From contig NZ_SAWY01000021.1 in NCBI RefSeq assembly GCF_006439335.1, positions 124,001-188,000 of the forward strand: a DNA stretch of 64,000 nt, read 5' to 3'. A model generated the notes under the pieces. It saw nothing but the letters and a program-made list of their open reading frames with translations, ran no database searches and was not told the DNA's origin. Source of the stretch: Litorilituus lipolyticus (lineage in GTDB: Bacteria > Pseudomonadota > Gammaproteobacteria > Enterobacterales > Alteromonadaceae). Positions within the stretch are counted from its first letter, which is position 1, and each line of letters begins with the position of its first letter. Shown one piece after another: positions 6,876 to 16,817 of this stretch. The position numbers and the translations under genes are program-made.

Positions 6876-8726
6876 ATGAATAAAATTAAAAAATCTTTTA
6901 AATTCACGGGTATTGCATTAGTGGTTGCCGCATCACTCGCAGCTTGTACTAATAACAATGTTCCTCAAGAAAAAAACACTGCCTCTATCGAAAATAGCGC
7001 ATTAACAAGTGCTGATGCACAACAATTTCTTGATAATGTAGCTAAAGAAATGGTCGAACTTAATCTTTCAGGTGCGCGTGCAGCATGGATATATGCGAAC
7101 TTTATCACTGAAGACACTGCATCTTTAGCCGCAGAAGCCGATCAAAAATCAACAGAAGCCGGTGTTAGGTTTGCCATGCAAGCGGCAAAGTTTGACAAGG
7201 TTGATGTAACTGACATTCAGCGCCGTCAATTAGATTTCCTTAAGCAAAGCTTAGTTTTACCGGCACCACAAGATTCAGAAAAGTCAGCCGAATTAGCTCA
7301 AATTGGCGCTAAACTTGGTAGTATCTATGGTAAAGGTACATACACAACTAAAGCGGGTGAAAAGCTTAGTCTTGTTGATATGGGCGCGAGAATGTCAACA
7401 TCACGCGACTACAATGAATTACTTGAGCTATGGGCTGGCTGGCGCGAAGTGAGTCCAGAAATGAAGCCTTTATATACTCGTCAAGCTGAATTAGCCAATG
7501 AAGGTGCTAACGGTTTAGGCTATAAAGATTTAGGCACTATGTGGCGCTCTAATTACGATATGCCAGCTGATGAATTTGCCAAAGAGCTCGATAGATTATG
7601 GGGACAAGTTAAGCCGTTATATGACGATTTACATTGTTACGTGAGATCTGAACTAGGTGAGCAATACGGTGAAGACAAAGTACCTCAAGATCAACCTATT
7701 CCAGCTCACTTACTAGGTAATATGTGGGCGCAAACATGGGGCAATATTTACGATATCGTTGCACCTGACAATGCAGATCCAGGTTACGATGTAACTAAAC
7801 AACTTGCCGCACATGATTACGATGAAATAAAAATGGTTAAAGGTGCAGAAAACTTCTTCACCTCATTAGGTTTTGAACCATTACCAGAGACATTCTGGAC
7901 ACGTTCTTTATTCACTAAACCTGCAGATCGAGACGTTGTATGTCATGCATCAGCCTGGGATTTAGATGCAAAAGACGATATTCGTATTAAAATGTGTATT
8001 CAAAAAACCGGTGAAGAATTCAATGTAATTCATCACGAATTAGGACATAACTTCTACCAACGCGCATATAAAGATCAGCCTGTATTTTTCCAAAACAGTG
8101 CAAATGACGGTTTCCATGAAGCGATTGGTGACACCATTGCATTATCTGTAACACCTAAGTATTTAAAAGAAATAGGCTTAATTGAAACAATTCCTGATGA
8201 GTCAAAAGATATTGGCTTATTAATGAAACAAGCATTAGACAAAATTGCCTTCATTCCATTTGGTTTATTAGTCGACCAATGGCGCTGGAAAGTTTACTCA
8301 GGTGAAGTAACTCCAGAAAACTACAATAGTGCATGGTGGGAATTACGTGAAAAATATCAAGGTGTAGCAGCACCTATAGCACGTGATAAAGATGCCTTTG
8401 ATCCTGGTGCAAAATACCATGTACCGGGTGGTGTTCCTTACTCTCGTTACTTCTTAGCGCATATTCAGCAATTTGAATTCCACCGCGCATTATGTGAAAT
8501 TTCTGGTAATACAGATCCAATTCATCGCTGTTCAATTTATAACAGCAAAGAAGCAGGTGAGGCACTTAATACCATGCTAGAAATGGGCTCAAGTAAGCCA
8601 TGGCAACAAGCGTATAAAGTGGTTACTGGAAATGAGCAAATGGATGCAAGTGCAATCTTAGATTATTTCGCACCACTTCATGTTTGGTTAAAAGAGCAAA
8701 ACCAAGGTAAACAGTGCGGATTTTAA
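6876..8726 (+). CDS. M2-family peptidyl-dipeptidase A (ACE-like) lipoprotein
   Basis: 616 residues. A lipoprotein signal peptide ends in the lipobox SLAAC with Cys24. The zinc site is complete: HELGH at residues 387-391 (VIHHELGHNFYQRAY) and the third ligand Glu415 in FHEAIGD, the same 28-residue spacing as in animal ACE. Other ACE-like blocks are VPYSRYFLAHIQQFEFHRALC and SKPWQQAYKVVTGNEQMDASAI near the C terminus. M2 enzymes release dipeptides from the C termini of oligopeptides. As a lipoprotein it probably works at the periplasmic face of a membrane or on the cell surface in peptide scavenging. It stands alone, with a long terminator after it. Enzyme family is very confident; the natural substrate is unknown. 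Confidence 0.96.
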   Translation: MNKIKKSFKFTGIALVVAASLAACTNNNVPQEKNTASIENSALTSADAQQFLDNVAKEMVELNLSGARAAWIYANFITEDTASLAAEADQKSTEAGVRFAMQAAKFDKVDVTDIQRRQLDFLKQSLVLPAPQDSEKSAELAQIGAKLGSIYGKGTYTTKAGEKLSLVDMGARMSTSRDYNELLELWAGWREVSPEMKPLYTRQAELANEGANGLGYKDLGTMWRSNYDMPADEFAKELDRLWGQVKPLYDDLHCYVRSELGEQYGEDKVPQDQPIPAHLLGNMWAQTWGNIYDIVAPDNADPGYDVTKQLAAHDYDEIKMVKGAENFFTSLGFEPLPETFWTRSLFTKPADRDVVCHASAWDLDAKDDIRIKMCIQKTGEEFNVIHHELGHNFYQRAYKDQPVFFQNSANDGFHEAIGDTIALSVTPKYLKEIGLIETIPDESKDIGLLMKQALDKIAFIPFGLLVDQWRWKVYSGEVTPENYNSAWWELREKYQGVAAPIARDKDAFDPGAKYHVPGGVPYSRYFLAHIQQFEFHRALCEISGNTDPIHRCSIYNSKEAGEALNTMLEMGSSKPWQQAYKVVTGNEQMDASAILDYFAPLHVWLKEQNQGKQCGF

Positions 8727-8800
8727 AAATCTAAGCAATTAGCTCTGAGCTAACTTGTGTTGATTCAATACAGTTAGCTCATAATAAATCATCAAGCATT

Positions 8801-8838
8801 AAAAAAGCCTTAATACTTCACAGTATTAAGGCTTTTTT
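8801..8838. terminator. Bidirectional terminator between the M2 peptidase and bkd genes
   Basis: AAAAAAGCCTTAATACT, a short loop and AGTATTAAGGCTTTTTT form a 17-base stem that serves the peptidase gene (+) and the bkd operon (-). Confidence 0.9.
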
Positions 8839-8857
8839 ATTAACTAAAGAAAAGAAC

Positions 8858-10108
8858 CTAGCTCATATGCATAAGCATATTATTAGGCTTTTCTAGGAAA
8901 GACTTCCATAAATTACAAAAACGAGCAATAGTGCCACCATCAATCACACGGTGATCACCAGACCAACTTACCTGCATAATGCTACGTGCTTCAACTTCAC
9001 CTTTGTCATTAAAGCGAGGTAAAGTTTGCAATTTACCTAATGCTACAATTGCCGTTTCAGGTTTATTGATAATAGGTGTTGCCACGGTACCACCAATAGC
9101 ACCAATATTTGAAATAGTAACAGTGCCACCTTTTAAGTCACTACTCGCTACTCGACCACTGCGCGCGTCATTCGTTAACTTAGTGATATCATTAGCTAAA
9201 TCAATAATTGATTTTAATTGCACTTGTTTTACATTAGGCACCAATAACCCTACTTTTGAATCAACAGCCATGCCGATATTATGATCGTCAAAGTAAGTTA
9301 ACTCACTACAGTCTTCATTCACTTGAGAATTAATAAGTGGGAACTGTGATAACGCTAAAGACATAGCTTTCATGAAGAATGGCATCATGGTTAATTTAAT
9401 GTCTTGCTTTGCGTAAACTTCTTTTAACTCTTTTCGTAATGCAATCAATTCTGTTAAGTCAATCTCTTCACAGTAAGTAAAATGTGGAATCGTTGATACT
9501 GACTCTTGCATCGCTTTAGCCATTACTGCTTTAACGCCGCGAATAGCTTCTGTTCTAGTACCGCCCGAAGGTTTACCATGAGCAGGAGCTGTAACACCGT
9601 CTTGGCTAAATGCAAGTACGTCGTCTTTATAGACTCGACCTTTTTTGCCGCTACCTGCTACGTCATGAATATTAACATCAAGCTCTCTCGCAACACGGCG
9701 CACTGCTGGACTGGCTAAAGCTTTACCGTTGCTAGCTTTTTGGCTCACTGGCGCAATAGTGACCGAAGCGGTGTCTGTTTTAGTCACACTTACTTGTTCA
9801 ACAGGCTTAGATACTGCTTCAGCTGGTTTTTCTTGTACTTCTTTTTTCTCGTTACTTGCACCACTAGCCCCATCAGTAATCATGGCAAACAATGGCTCGT
9901 GTACTTTAGCAATATCACCTTGGTTGTAATATAACTTTTCAATAACGCCAGAATGCATCGCTGGAATTTGTACCAGTGCTTTATCTGTCATTACATCAGC
10001 AATAGGTTGGTCTTCAACAATACTATCGCCTTCCTTAACTAACCATTCAACCAGTTCACACTCAACAATACCTTCACCGATATCTGGTAATATAAAATCA
10101 ATGCTCAT
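8858..10108 (-). CDS. bkdB: Branched-chain 2-oxoacid dehydrogenase E2 (dihydrolipoyl acyltransferase)
   Basis: 416 residues. Domains in order: one N-terminal lipoyl domain (about 2-76) with lipoyl-lysine K43 in VMTDKALVQ; a Ser/Thr/Ala-rich linker; the E3/E1-binding domain (about 132-168, ASPAVRRVARELDVN ... GSGKKGRVYKDDV); a flexible linker; and the catalytic domain (about 190-416) ending in the active-site motif GDHRVIDGG. It transfers branched acyl groups from E1 to CoA, making isobutyryl-, isovaleryl- and 2-methylbutyryl-CoA in Val/Leu/Ile breakdown and for branched fatty-acid primers. Third gene of an operon, 19 bases after E1 beta. The lipoyl group would come from LipB and LipA, encoded at 44-46 kb. 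Confidence 0.95.
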   Translation of the reverse strand: MSIDFILPDIGEGIVECELVEWLVKEGDSIVEDQPIADVMTDKALVQIPAMHSGVIEKLYYNQGDIAKVHEPLFAMITDGASGASNEKKEVQEKPAEAVSKPVEQVSVTKTDTASVTIAPVSQKASNGKALASPAVRRVARELDVNIHDVAGSGKKGRVYKDDVLAFSQDGVTAPAHGKPSGGTRTEAIRGVKAVMAKAMQESVSTIPHFTYCEEIDLTELIALRKELKEVYAKQDIKLTMMPFFMKAMSLALSQFPLINSQVNEDCSELTYFDDHNIGMAVDSKVGLLVPNVKQVQLKSIIDLANDITKLTNDARSGRVASSDLKGGTVTISNIGAIGGTVATPIINKPETAIVALGKLQTLPRFNDKGEVEARSIMQVSWSGDHRVIDGGTIARFCNLWKSFLEKPNNMLMHMS

Positions 10109-10127
10109 AATAATAATTTCCGATTTT

Positions 10128-11105
10128 CTAGTAATTTACACTAGCTTTAATGGCTTCATACACTTTTAAGTGATCGCTGATATATTCTTTTTCTAACGCT
10201 AATGGATATGGCGTATCTAAACCACACACTCTAGCAATAGGCGACTCTAAATGTAAGAAACATTCACTTTGAACTGTTGCTGCAATTTCACTGGCAAAAC
10301 CTGCTGTTAATGGTGCTTCTTGACTCACCAACAAACGACCTGTTTTCATTACTGACTGACATACAGTTTCAATATCCCAAGGTAAAATGGTACGTAAATC
10401 AACGACTTCACATGAAATACCATCATTAGCTGCCAACTCAGCCGCTTTTTCATTAATTTCCATCTGAGCGCCCCAAGCGAGTAGCGTAATATCACTGCCT
10501 TCTTGAACAACTTCAGCTTTACCTAATGGTAATTGGTAATCTTCTTCAGGAACTTCACCAACAGACGCGCGGTAAAGACGCTTAGGTTCAAAGAATACAA
10601 CGGGATTATCGTCACGAATAGACGCCAACAATAAACCTTTAGCTTGGTAAGGGTTACGAGGCACAACTATCTTTAAACCCGGTGTATGTGCAAAGTAAGC
10701 TTCAGGTGATTGACTATGATATAAACCACCAGCAATACCACCACCATACGGTGTACGGATAGTTAGCTTACCTACATCAAACTCATTACCACTGCGGTAC
10801 CTAAATTTTGCTGACTCATTAACAATTTGATCAAATGCTGGGAAAATATAATCAGCAAACTGGATTTCAGCAATTGCCACACTACCTTGCGCTGCTAAGC
10901 CGTTAGCAAAACCGATAATCCCTTGTTCAACTAATGGCGTATTAAAACAACGTGTTTTACCGTATTTATCCTGCAAACCACTTGTTGCACGAAAAACACC
11001 ACCAAAGTGACCAACATCTTCACCAAAACAAACTGTGCGATCATTTTCAGCCATAGCAATGTCTAACGCATTATTGATGGCGTGTAATAAATTCATTTGT
11101 GCCAT
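10128..11105 (-). CDS. bkdA2: Branched-chain 2-oxoacid dehydrogenase E1 beta subunit
   Basis: 325 residues, standard for the E1 beta subunit. The N-terminal pyrimidine-binding domain (about 4-180) has [34 protein letters not shown] and the E1-beta block [21 protein letters not shown]; the C-terminal transketolase domain (about 200-320) has [11 protein letters not shown] and [14 protein letters not shown]. It forms an alpha2beta2 heterotetramer with the product of the preceding gene, binding thiamine diphosphate at the interface and decarboxylating branched-chain 2-oxoacids. It starts two bases after the E1 alpha stop, so translation is probably coupled. Confidence 0.95.
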   Translation of the reverse strand: MAQMNLLHAINNALDIAMAENDRTVCFGEDVGHFGGVFRATSGLQDKYGKTRCFNTPLVEQGIIGFANGLAAQGSVAIAEIQFADYIFPAFDQIVNESAKFRYRSGNEFDVGKLTIRTPYGGGIAGGLYHSQSPEAYFAHTPGLKIVVPRNPYQAKGLLLASIRDDNPVVFFEPKRLYRASVGEVPEEDYQLPLGKAEVVQEGSDITLLAWGAQMEINEKAAELAANDGISCEVVDLRTILPWDIETVCQSVMKTGRLLVSQEAPLTAGFASEIAATVQSECFLHLESPIARVCGLDTPYPLALEKEYISDHLKVYEAIKASVNY

Positions 11106-11107
11106 AA

Positions 11108-12313
11108 CTAAAATTTCCCCGCAGTAAATGGATAAGCTTCTGGATATTTATTTACATGTGCTTTTACTTCTTCAAGCTGTGCTTTTAATTGCGAAGTTGG
11201 TTCATCATAAACATCAGTAATTAGAGTATCGATATGCGGTTTATTTATCTTCTCAGACACTTTAACAGCCGCTAATACTTCTTCACGTAAGCCTTCAAAT
11301 AAGGTGTTATCTTGCTCTTCATCCCACCAACCTTGCGCGAGAATCCAGTTTTTCATTCGTAAGATAGGATCATTAGCTTGCCATTTTTCTTCTTCTTCAC
11401 GTGTTCTGTAACCTGAAGGATCATCAGAAGTTGAGTGCGCCCCTAAACGATATGACATTGCTTCAATTAATACCGGTGCATTTTCTTCTAAAGCATAGGC
11501 TCTGGCAATTTGTGTTGCTTTTAATACAGCAAGAATATCATTACCATCTACACGGATTGTTTTAATACCGTAACCTACACCTCTAGAGGCAATGCCATTG
11601 CCTTTAAATTGTTCATCGGCAGGTGTTGAAATGGCATATCCATTATTTCGACAGAAAAATATAACAGGCGCTTCCTGTACAGCTGCCATATTCAACCCAG
11701 CATGAAAGTCACCTTCTGATGCAGCACCTTCACCAAAGTAACACATAGTGACGGCATCAATGCCTTGGACTTTTTGCCCGTAAGCATAACCTGTTGCTTG
11801 AGGAATTTGCGTACCTAGCGGAGAAGAAACAGTTAAATAGTTCAATGCTTTAGAACCGTAATGAATAGGCATTTGGCGACCTTTGCCTAAATCTTTTTCA
11901 TTACTAAATAACTGATTCATGAAGTTTTCAAGACTAAAGCCACGATACATTAATGCACCTTGCTCTCGGTATTGTGTCATGATCATGTCTTGTGGTTCTA
12001 ATCCTGCAGCGCCACCAACACTCGCCGCTTCTTCACCTAAAGCAGCCATATAAAAACTTAGGCGACCTTGACGCTGTGAAGCGACCATACGTTCATCAAG
12101 TACACGATGAAACGCTAAAGTTTTATATATTTTGATCGCATGAGCTTCGTCAATTTCAGGCATATCTGCATCAGGGTAAATAGTGCCATCTTGATGTAAT
12201 ATTTTAAGCTCAGGAATTTCTACGCTACTCCCGTCGATAAAAACTGGTTGATGTACAACAGGTCCCTGCTTATATAGCTCTGAGGGTATTTCTGGAGATT
12301 TTTCAGTGGTCAT
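11108..12313 (-). CDS. bkdA1: Branched-chain 2-oxoacid dehydrogenase E1 alpha subunit
   Basis: 401 residues. Thiamine diphosphate fold with [21 protein letters not shown] followed by [12 protein letters not shown] (the GDG-like ... NN cofactor motif, here GEG). The family's [15 protein letters not shown] and the phosphorylation-loop-like [16 protein letters not shown] confirm the E1 alpha branched-chain subfamily. First gene of the bkdA1-bkdA2-bkdB operon. No lpd gene (E3) follows, so dihydrolipoamide dehydrogenase must be supplied from elsewhere, presumably shared with pyruvate dehydrogenase. A purine-rich ribosome site (AGTAAGAGA) precedes the ATG. The upstream 400-base region holds a long inverted repeat that could be an operator. 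Confidence 0.95.
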   Translation of the reverse strand: MTTEKSPEIPSELYKQGPVVHQPVFIDGSSVEIPELKILHQDGTIYPDADMPEIDEAHAIKIYKTLAFHRVLDERMVASQRQGRLSFYMAALGEEAASVGGAAGLEPQDMIMTQYREQGALMYRGFSLENFMNQLFSNEKDLGKGRQMPIHYGSKALNYLTVSSPLGTQIPQATGYAYGQKVQGIDAVTMCYFGEGAASEGDFHAGLNMAAVQEAPVIFFCRNNGYAISTPADEQFKGNGIASRGVGYGIKTIRVDGNDILAVLKATQIARAYALEENAPVLIEAMSYRLGAHSTSDDPSGYRTREEEEKWQANDPILRMKNWILAQGWWDEEQDNTLFEGLREEVLAAVKVSEKINKPHIDTLITDVYDEPTSQLKAQLEEVKAHVNKYPEAYPFTAGKF

Positions 12314-12721
12314 AATATTCTCTTACTTATCAGTTACGCAAATAATCGCGTAAACTTGTGGAATTCACACTTGTTGTTTTTATTAACTCATTAGGTTCTT
12401 CTTTTTATTATTTTTAAATATTACCTAATGAGGTAGTTCAATGACTGACATTAGTATAGTCAACATATGCACTAACTGCGTCAAACTTTACCTTTACGTC
12501 AACTGACATTCAAGAATATCTCACAATGAATTGGCCTATTGACGATAGTAAGTGAACATGAATCTTTACACTTGCTCAATTCAGCGCTTTTCATCTCTAA
12601 CATTTTGCCAAGTTAAATATGCAGTAATAAATACTTTATAAAACTTCCAGCTTAACAAGCCTGTAATACAATCGTCATAAAAACATCATCTTTAGGCAAG
12701 AAAATAGACACGTCAATTTTC
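12314..12721. other. Divergent intergenic region between bkdA1 and a chemoreceptor gene
   Basis: 408 bases holding the promoters of bkdA1 (-) and the chemoreceptor gene (+). No gene is seen. The one clear element is a perfect 10-base inverted repeat at 12387-12432. Confidence 0.7.
12387..12432. promoter_or_regulatory. Long inverted repeat upstream of bkdA1, possible operator pair
   Basis: CTCATTAGGT (12387-12396) and ACCTAATGAG (12423-12432) are perfect 10-base complements with 26 AT-rich bases between them. The centres are 36 bases apart and lie about 75-120 bases before the bkdA1 start. The second arm is also part of a compact TACCT-AATG-AGGTA repeat. This suits a paired repressor or activator site; the protein is unknown. 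Confidence 0.4.
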
Positions 12722-14671
12722 ATGGATGTCTTTTATATGCGTGCTTCACACTTCTTCAAAATATCTAGCTTAGCGATGGCTATTTTCACCTTGTTTTTTC
12801 TTTATGCAATGTACTGGGTTGGTAATAGTTTTGCGAAAAGTAATGCTACGCTCAAAAGGTATCAAAATCTTCAATCATTGATTGTGGTCGATTTGAATAG
12901 AACAATAACTCATTACCTAACAACGGGTGATGCAAGCCTTTTAGTACAAGCGAACGAGCAACTGTCGCAAATAGACACGCAATCAAAGCGTATTGAACAG
13001 CCTGCTTTGCAACAAGCATTACTTGAATCGTCATCAGCATTGTCTAGTATTTTAAATGGCAAACTAAGAGCTTTGGGGAAGTTAAGTGGAAATCCTTTAG
13101 CCTTACTGCAACTTAGTGAACAAAGCATGAATGGTATTACCTTCCAACTGATGTCATATGCATTAAACAACGAGAAAATTAGTACACAAGACAAGCAAAG
13201 CTACTTGTTAATTACTGCTGACATTGCGAAAACGTTAACTGCCCTTATACAAAGTAGAGAAAACTTGTTTAATCAAGCTGAAGTAGACGGTACTAACCTC
13301 AGGTTTCACCTCAAACAAATTAAAGGTATGGCGAATCAATTATACACTTTACCTAGTTTAGAGATTTATCTTGATGATGATGAAGATGAACTCTCCATAG
13401 ATGATGAAACCCGTGACGAACTTTCACAAGAAGCAATTAACGAACTCAACAGCTTAATTGCGCGCTACTTATCAGAGCTAAATTTAACCATGCAAAGTAA
13501 AAAGCAACAAGTGGCTGGCTTCTCATTACTAAAAACAAAACTTGATGCTCTAGAAGAGACTATTGCCTTAAGTGAAGAAAAAATTGTCAAGCAGCAAGCG
13601 ATAACTCACAACAGACTTGAGAATATGATAATCAGTTTATTATGTTTTCTAGTTATTTTTCTAGTGACCAATAGCTACTTACAGCACAAGTTAATATTAA
13701 ATCCATTACGACTGTTAAGAGACAAGTTTGTTTTATTAACAACCAAAGGCAAAGTAGGCTCTATAGATAGCATCAATCAACATTCTGAACTGGGTGAAAT
13801 AGCTAACAGTTTTAATAGGCTTGTTAACCAGCTTTCTCTACAAGACCAGCATAAAACCAAACAGTTAACCTTGGTAACTGACACCTTAAGCAGCATGCAA
13901 AACCAAGCAAACAGCATTCAAAGCACCTCTTCAAGTACCAGTGAACAAGTGAATGAAGTACAAAAAAATATGCTTGCTCTTGGCCAAGTAACTGATGAAG
14001 TAGATAGCTTATCTGAACAAGTAGTTGAAAATGCCATAAGCACACAAGGTGCAATGCAAGACAGTTTACAGCAGGTAGACAGTGCCTTAAAAGCCAGCGA
14101 AATAACTAGCCAAGCCGCAACTTCAGGTAAAAGAGCCATTGAAAAACTAGGTAGCTCAGTCAATAGTGTCAATTCTATTATTGATGTTATAAATGCCATA
14201 GCCGAACAAACCAATTTACTAGCACTCAACGCAGCAATAGAAGCCGCTCGCGCAGGTGAACATGGCCGAGGATTTTCGGTCGTTGCAACGGAGGTTCGTC
14301 AACTTGCAGGAAAAACCCAAGATTCATTACAACAAATAAATGCAAAACTAAGCCAACTTCATAGCGATAGTCGCTTAATTACCTCAACCATCGAAGACAT
14401 TGAACAAGCCTCACTTGAACAACAAAAAATAGCCATGTTGCTAAAAGATAATTCAGAAAAAGTAACGGAACAAGCCAAGCTTTCTGCCACGGTAGCAAAA
14501 AATTCACAGCAACAAATAATCAAGCAAAAAGAACACTATCAAGCGTTTAAAAGTGCTATGACTCATGTGAATAATGAAGTAGCTCAATCAAAGCAATTGG
14601 CGGAAAACATTACAAAGGAAGTAGCAAGCCAAGTAGAAAGTATTAGTCAGACCTTAAAAGTGGCGAGTTAA
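12722..14671 (+). CDS. Methyl-accepting chemotaxis protein
   Basis: 649 residues from the first ATG; the ATG at 12737 ([11 protein letters not shown]) is a plausible true start, with GGAT about 11 bases before it. Transmembrane helix 1 (about 14-34), a helical periplasmic sensor region (about 35-295, no recognised ligand fold), transmembrane helix 2 (about 300-320), HAMP (about 325-380), then the cytoplasmic signalling domain with the highly conserved hairpin tip [20 protein letters not shown] near residues 493-512. It relays ligand signals to CheA/CheW. No C-terminal CheR-tethering pentapeptide is seen. There are no che genes nearby. A very acidic stretch ([16 protein letters not shown], near residue 220) in the sensor region is unusual. 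Ligand unknown. Confidence 0.95.
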   Translation: MDVFYMRASHFFKISSLAMAIFTLFFLYAMYWVGNSFAKSNATLKRYQNLQSLIVVDLNRTITHYLTTGDASLLVQANEQLSQIDTQSKRIEQPALQQALLESSSALSSILNGKLRALGKLSGNPLALLQLSEQSMNGITFQLMSYALNNEKISTQDKQSYLLITADIAKTLTALIQSRENLFNQAEVDGTNLRFHLKQIKGMANQLYTLPSLEIYLDDDEDELSIDDETRDELSQEAINELNSLIARYLSELNLTMQSKKQQVAGFSLLKTKLDALEETIALSEEKIVKQQAITHNRLENMIISLLCFLVIFLVTNSYLQHKLILNPLRLLRDKFVLLTTKGKVGSIDSINQHSELGEIANSFNRLVNQLSLQDQHKTKQLTLVTDTLSSMQNQANSIQSTSSSTSEQVNEVQKNMLALGQVTDEVDSLSEQVVENAISTQGAMQDSLQQVDSALKASEITSQAATSGKRAIEKLGSSVNSVNSIIDVINAIAEQTNLLALNAAIEAARAGEHGRGFSVVATEVRQLAGKTQDSLQQINAKLSQLHSDSRLITSTIEDIEQASLEQQKIAMLLKDNSEKVTEQAKLSATVAKNSQQQIIKQKEHYQAFKSAMTHVNNEVAQSKQLAENITKEVASQVESISQTLKVAS

Positions 14672-14829
14672 ACGGCTTATACATAATAGAATAAGTTCAC
14701 TAGAGCCAAAAAAATACATGTGGTACTACATAAGAGGTCTTACATTAACTAATTCATTACAGTTGAATGCTTGTCAGAAGAACACTCATGATAAATATCA
14801 TCAAGATATTTACCAAACTCTATTACGTA

Positions 14830-15048
14830 TTAATCTAAAGGACTGACAACTTCATAGACTCTAGTGCGAATGCCAGAATCTGAATCATTAAACTAATACC
14901 ATTCTTGCTCTTCTTTATTAGCTGATATTTGCTTGCCAAAAAAAATAAACTTGATAATCACAATTGCCCCTTCTACACAAAATGCCACCCTCAACAGTCA
15001 AACAATTTCTCCTAGTAATCCATGAAAAACTTTAGACCCCATCAACAT
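14830..15048 (-). pseudogene. Remnant of a small membrane-protein gene with two in-frame stops
   Basis: On the minus strand a strong ribosome site (AAGGAG, about 7 bases before the ATG at 15042; another ATG at 15048) opens MGSKVFHGLLGEIV, then TGA at 15000-14998. The same frame resumes with LLRVAFCVEGAIVIIKFIFF, a charged segment (GKQISANKEEQEWY), a TAG at 14895-14893, then FNDSDSGIRTRVYEVVSPLD and TAA at 14832-14830. A good start signal, a membrane-helix-like segment and an acidic tail in one frame broken only by two stops suggest a recently inactivated gene of about 70 codons. I do not recognise the family. It could instead be chance, or a 14-residue peptide gene. Confidence 0.35.
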
Positions 15049-15192
15049 GCTCCTTGTGTAATTAGCGACCCAAAAGTTAGTCTGTACTAGCTCGCTTAGA
15101 AAAATTCAACTAAGCGAAATCAAGCTAAACACTAATACTATCACCTCAATTGACTTGCTATATTTTTAAGGTTATTTGATAGGAGTAAGGCA

Positions 15193-15227
15193 ATAAAAAA
15201 GGCGTCCCGGATATTACGGGACGCCTT
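15193..15227 (-). terminator. Terminator of tRNA-Ser
   Basis: GGCGTCCCG, 7-base loop, CGGGACGCC: a perfect 9-base GC stem followed on the minus strand by TTTTTTATTG, 13 bases after the tRNA 3' end. Confidence 0.9.
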
Positions 15228-15239
15228 TGTATTTGAATA

Positions 15240-15327
15240 TGGCGGTGAGGGAGGGATTCGAACCCTCGAAGGCTTGCGCCTTACACACTTTCCAGGCGTG
15301 CTCCTTCGGCCACTCGGACACCTCACC
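15240..15327 (-). tRNA. tRNA-Ser (anticodon GGA)
   Basis: An 88-nt class II tRNA on the minus strand with CCA encoded. The acceptor pairs GGTGAGG with CCTCACC, anticodon GGA sits in CCTGGAAAG, and there is a long variable arm and the T loop GGTTCGAATCC. Very close to E. coli tRNA-Ser(GGA). It has its own terminator. Confidence 0.98.
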
Positions 15328-15418
15328 ATTTGAATTCTTTGCATTTTATTGTGTTATTTTCACATTTAGCGGTAAAGGCCGATGAGCCAGAACGCTATTT
15401 TAGCACTGTTGATATTTT

Positions 15419-15437
15419 AAAGTGTTATCGACACTTT
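15419..15437 (-). terminator. Possible weak terminator after nadA
   Basis: AAAGTGT, loop, ACACTTT with AT-rich flanks, about 105 bases beyond the nadA stop on the minus strand. The stem is short and AT-rich, so this is tentative. Confidence 0.3.
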
Positions 15438-15542
15438 TAAGCAGCGCTATGTTAGGTAATATTCCAATTTAACGCAAGGTAATTTCACCTATATCAACTT
15501 AATTTCTGAGTTTTCAAGCATTCACGTTAATTCAAAGCTCTT

Positions 15543-16583
15543 TTATCGCTTTATGCTCGCTGAAAAGTCTAACATGCGATTCAATGACTTTAAGGCACCT
15601 TCTCTTAAATTCATATCTACAAAGACTTCTCTACCTTTAGGATCGAGTAAAGCATCTTCTATTTCTTTTAAGCCATTCATTGCCATCCAAGGACAATGTG
15701 CACAGCTACGACATGTTGCGCCTTCACCTGCAGTAGGAGCTTCAAAAAATTCTTTTTCAGGGCAAAGTTGCTGCATTTTATAAAAAATGCCTCTATCTGT
15801 TGCGACAATGAACTTTTGGTTTGGCAGTTCATGAGCCGCCTTAATTAACTGGCTTGTAGAGCCCACAGCATCGGCTAATTCAACAATCTCAAGGGGTGAC
15901 TCAGGATGAACTAATACTGCCGCATCAGGGTGCATTGCTTTCATATCGCGCAGTGCTTTCGTTTTAAATTCATCATGAACAATACATGCACCTTGCCACA
16001 TCAGCATATCTGCGCCCGTTTCACGTTGAATATAGTTACCTAAATGACGGTCAGGTCCCCAAATAATCTTTTTCCCTTGCTCTTCTAAATGCTCAACAAT
16101 TTCTAAGGCACAAGAAGAAGTCACAATCCAGTCTGCACGCGCTTTTACCGCCGTAGAGGTATTGGCATATACCACAACAGTATGATCTGGGTGCTGATCA
16201 CAAAATGCAGAGAACTCTTCAATTGGGCAGCCTAAATCTAAAGAGCAAGTTGCTTCAAGCGTTGGCATAATTACTGTTTTTTCAGGAGTTAAAACCTTAG
16301 CAGTATCACCCATGAATTTTACACCTGCAACAATCAATGTGTCTGCGGGGTGTTTATTACCGAAACGAGCCATTTCAAGAGAGTCAGCTACGCATCCACC
16401 CGTCTCTTCAGCTAATGCTTGAATCTCGGGGTCAGTATAGTAGTGAGCAACTAAGACAGCATTCTTCTCAATCAGTAATTGCTTTATTCTTTCTTTATAA
16501 AGCGACTTTTCATCTTGCGACAATGGTTTTGGTTTCGCAGGAAATTGAAAATCAAATTCGACAGCTGTATTAGTTTGACTCAT
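15543..16583 (-). CDS. nadA: Quinolinate synthase NadA
   Basis: 346 residues, full length. It condenses iminoaspartate (from NadB) with dihydroxyacetone phosphate to quinolinate in de novo NAD synthesis, using a [4Fe-4S] cluster. The three cluster cysteine regions are present: [29 protein letters not shown] and [18 protein letters not shown], with the triad motifs [11 protein letters not shown] and [13 protein letters not shown]. Gene order tol-pal-cpoB, tRNA-Lys cluster, nadA is the same as in E. coli. Another NAD gene, nadD, lies at 36.6 kb. High confidence. Confidence 0.98.
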   Translation of the reverse strand: MSQTNTAVEFDFQFPAKPKPLSQDEKSLYKERIKQLLIEKNAVLVAHYYTDPEIQALAEETGGCVADSLEMARFGNKHPADTLIVAGVKFMGDTAKVLTPEKTVIMPTLEATCSLDLGCPIEEFSAFCDQHPDHTVVVYANTSTAVKARADWIVTSSCALEIVEHLEEQGKKIIWGPDRHLGNYIQRETGADMLMWQGACIVHDEFKTKALRDMKAMHPDAAVLVHPESPLEIVELADAVGSTSQLIKAAHELPNQKFIVATDRGIFYKMQQLCPEKEFFEAPTAGEGATCRSCAHCPWMAMNGLKEIEDALLDPKGREVFVDMNLREGALKSLNRMLDFSASIKR

Positions 16584-16796
16584 GTTAATCTCTAATTTGG
16601 GACATTTTTTAACGGCGCAATTATATGTGAAAGCACTGTAAATGTGTACTATAGATTTAGCCTAGCCTTTAACTAATTATTGTTAAATAGTAATGCAATT
16701 CTATAGCTGTAAGTAAAAACTATTGATTGAAACTATTTACCCATGAATAATTGAGGCAGTAACGTTTCAGAAGTACTTAATAGTATTATAGGCAAA

Positions 16797-16811
16797 CGAT
16801 CGTGAAGGATT
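16797..16811 (-). repeat. Short orphan fragment of the tRNA-Lys 3' end
   Basis: GATCGTGAAGGATT just before the first 94-bp unit matches the T-arm and acceptor sequence of the neighbouring tRNA-Lys genes (GGTCGTGAAGGATT) with one change. It looks like the truncated edge of an older copy. Confidence 0.5.
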
Positions 16812-16817
16812 CTAAAA

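Larger units (their letters stand above)
14672..15239. other. 568-base region between the chemoreceptor gene and tRNA-Ser
   Basis: No intact gene. It holds a decayed minus-strand small gene (14830-15048) and the tRNA-Ser terminator (15193-15227). The rest (14672-14829) is AT-rich with nothing recognisable. Confidence 0.6.

Noticed and set aside
15141-15344. 67-codon minus-strand reading frame (MQRIQMVRCPSGRRS...)
   Set aside because: It is the conceptual translation of the tRNA-Ser gene and its terminator; the PSGRRSTPGK-type peptide is a well-known artefact.
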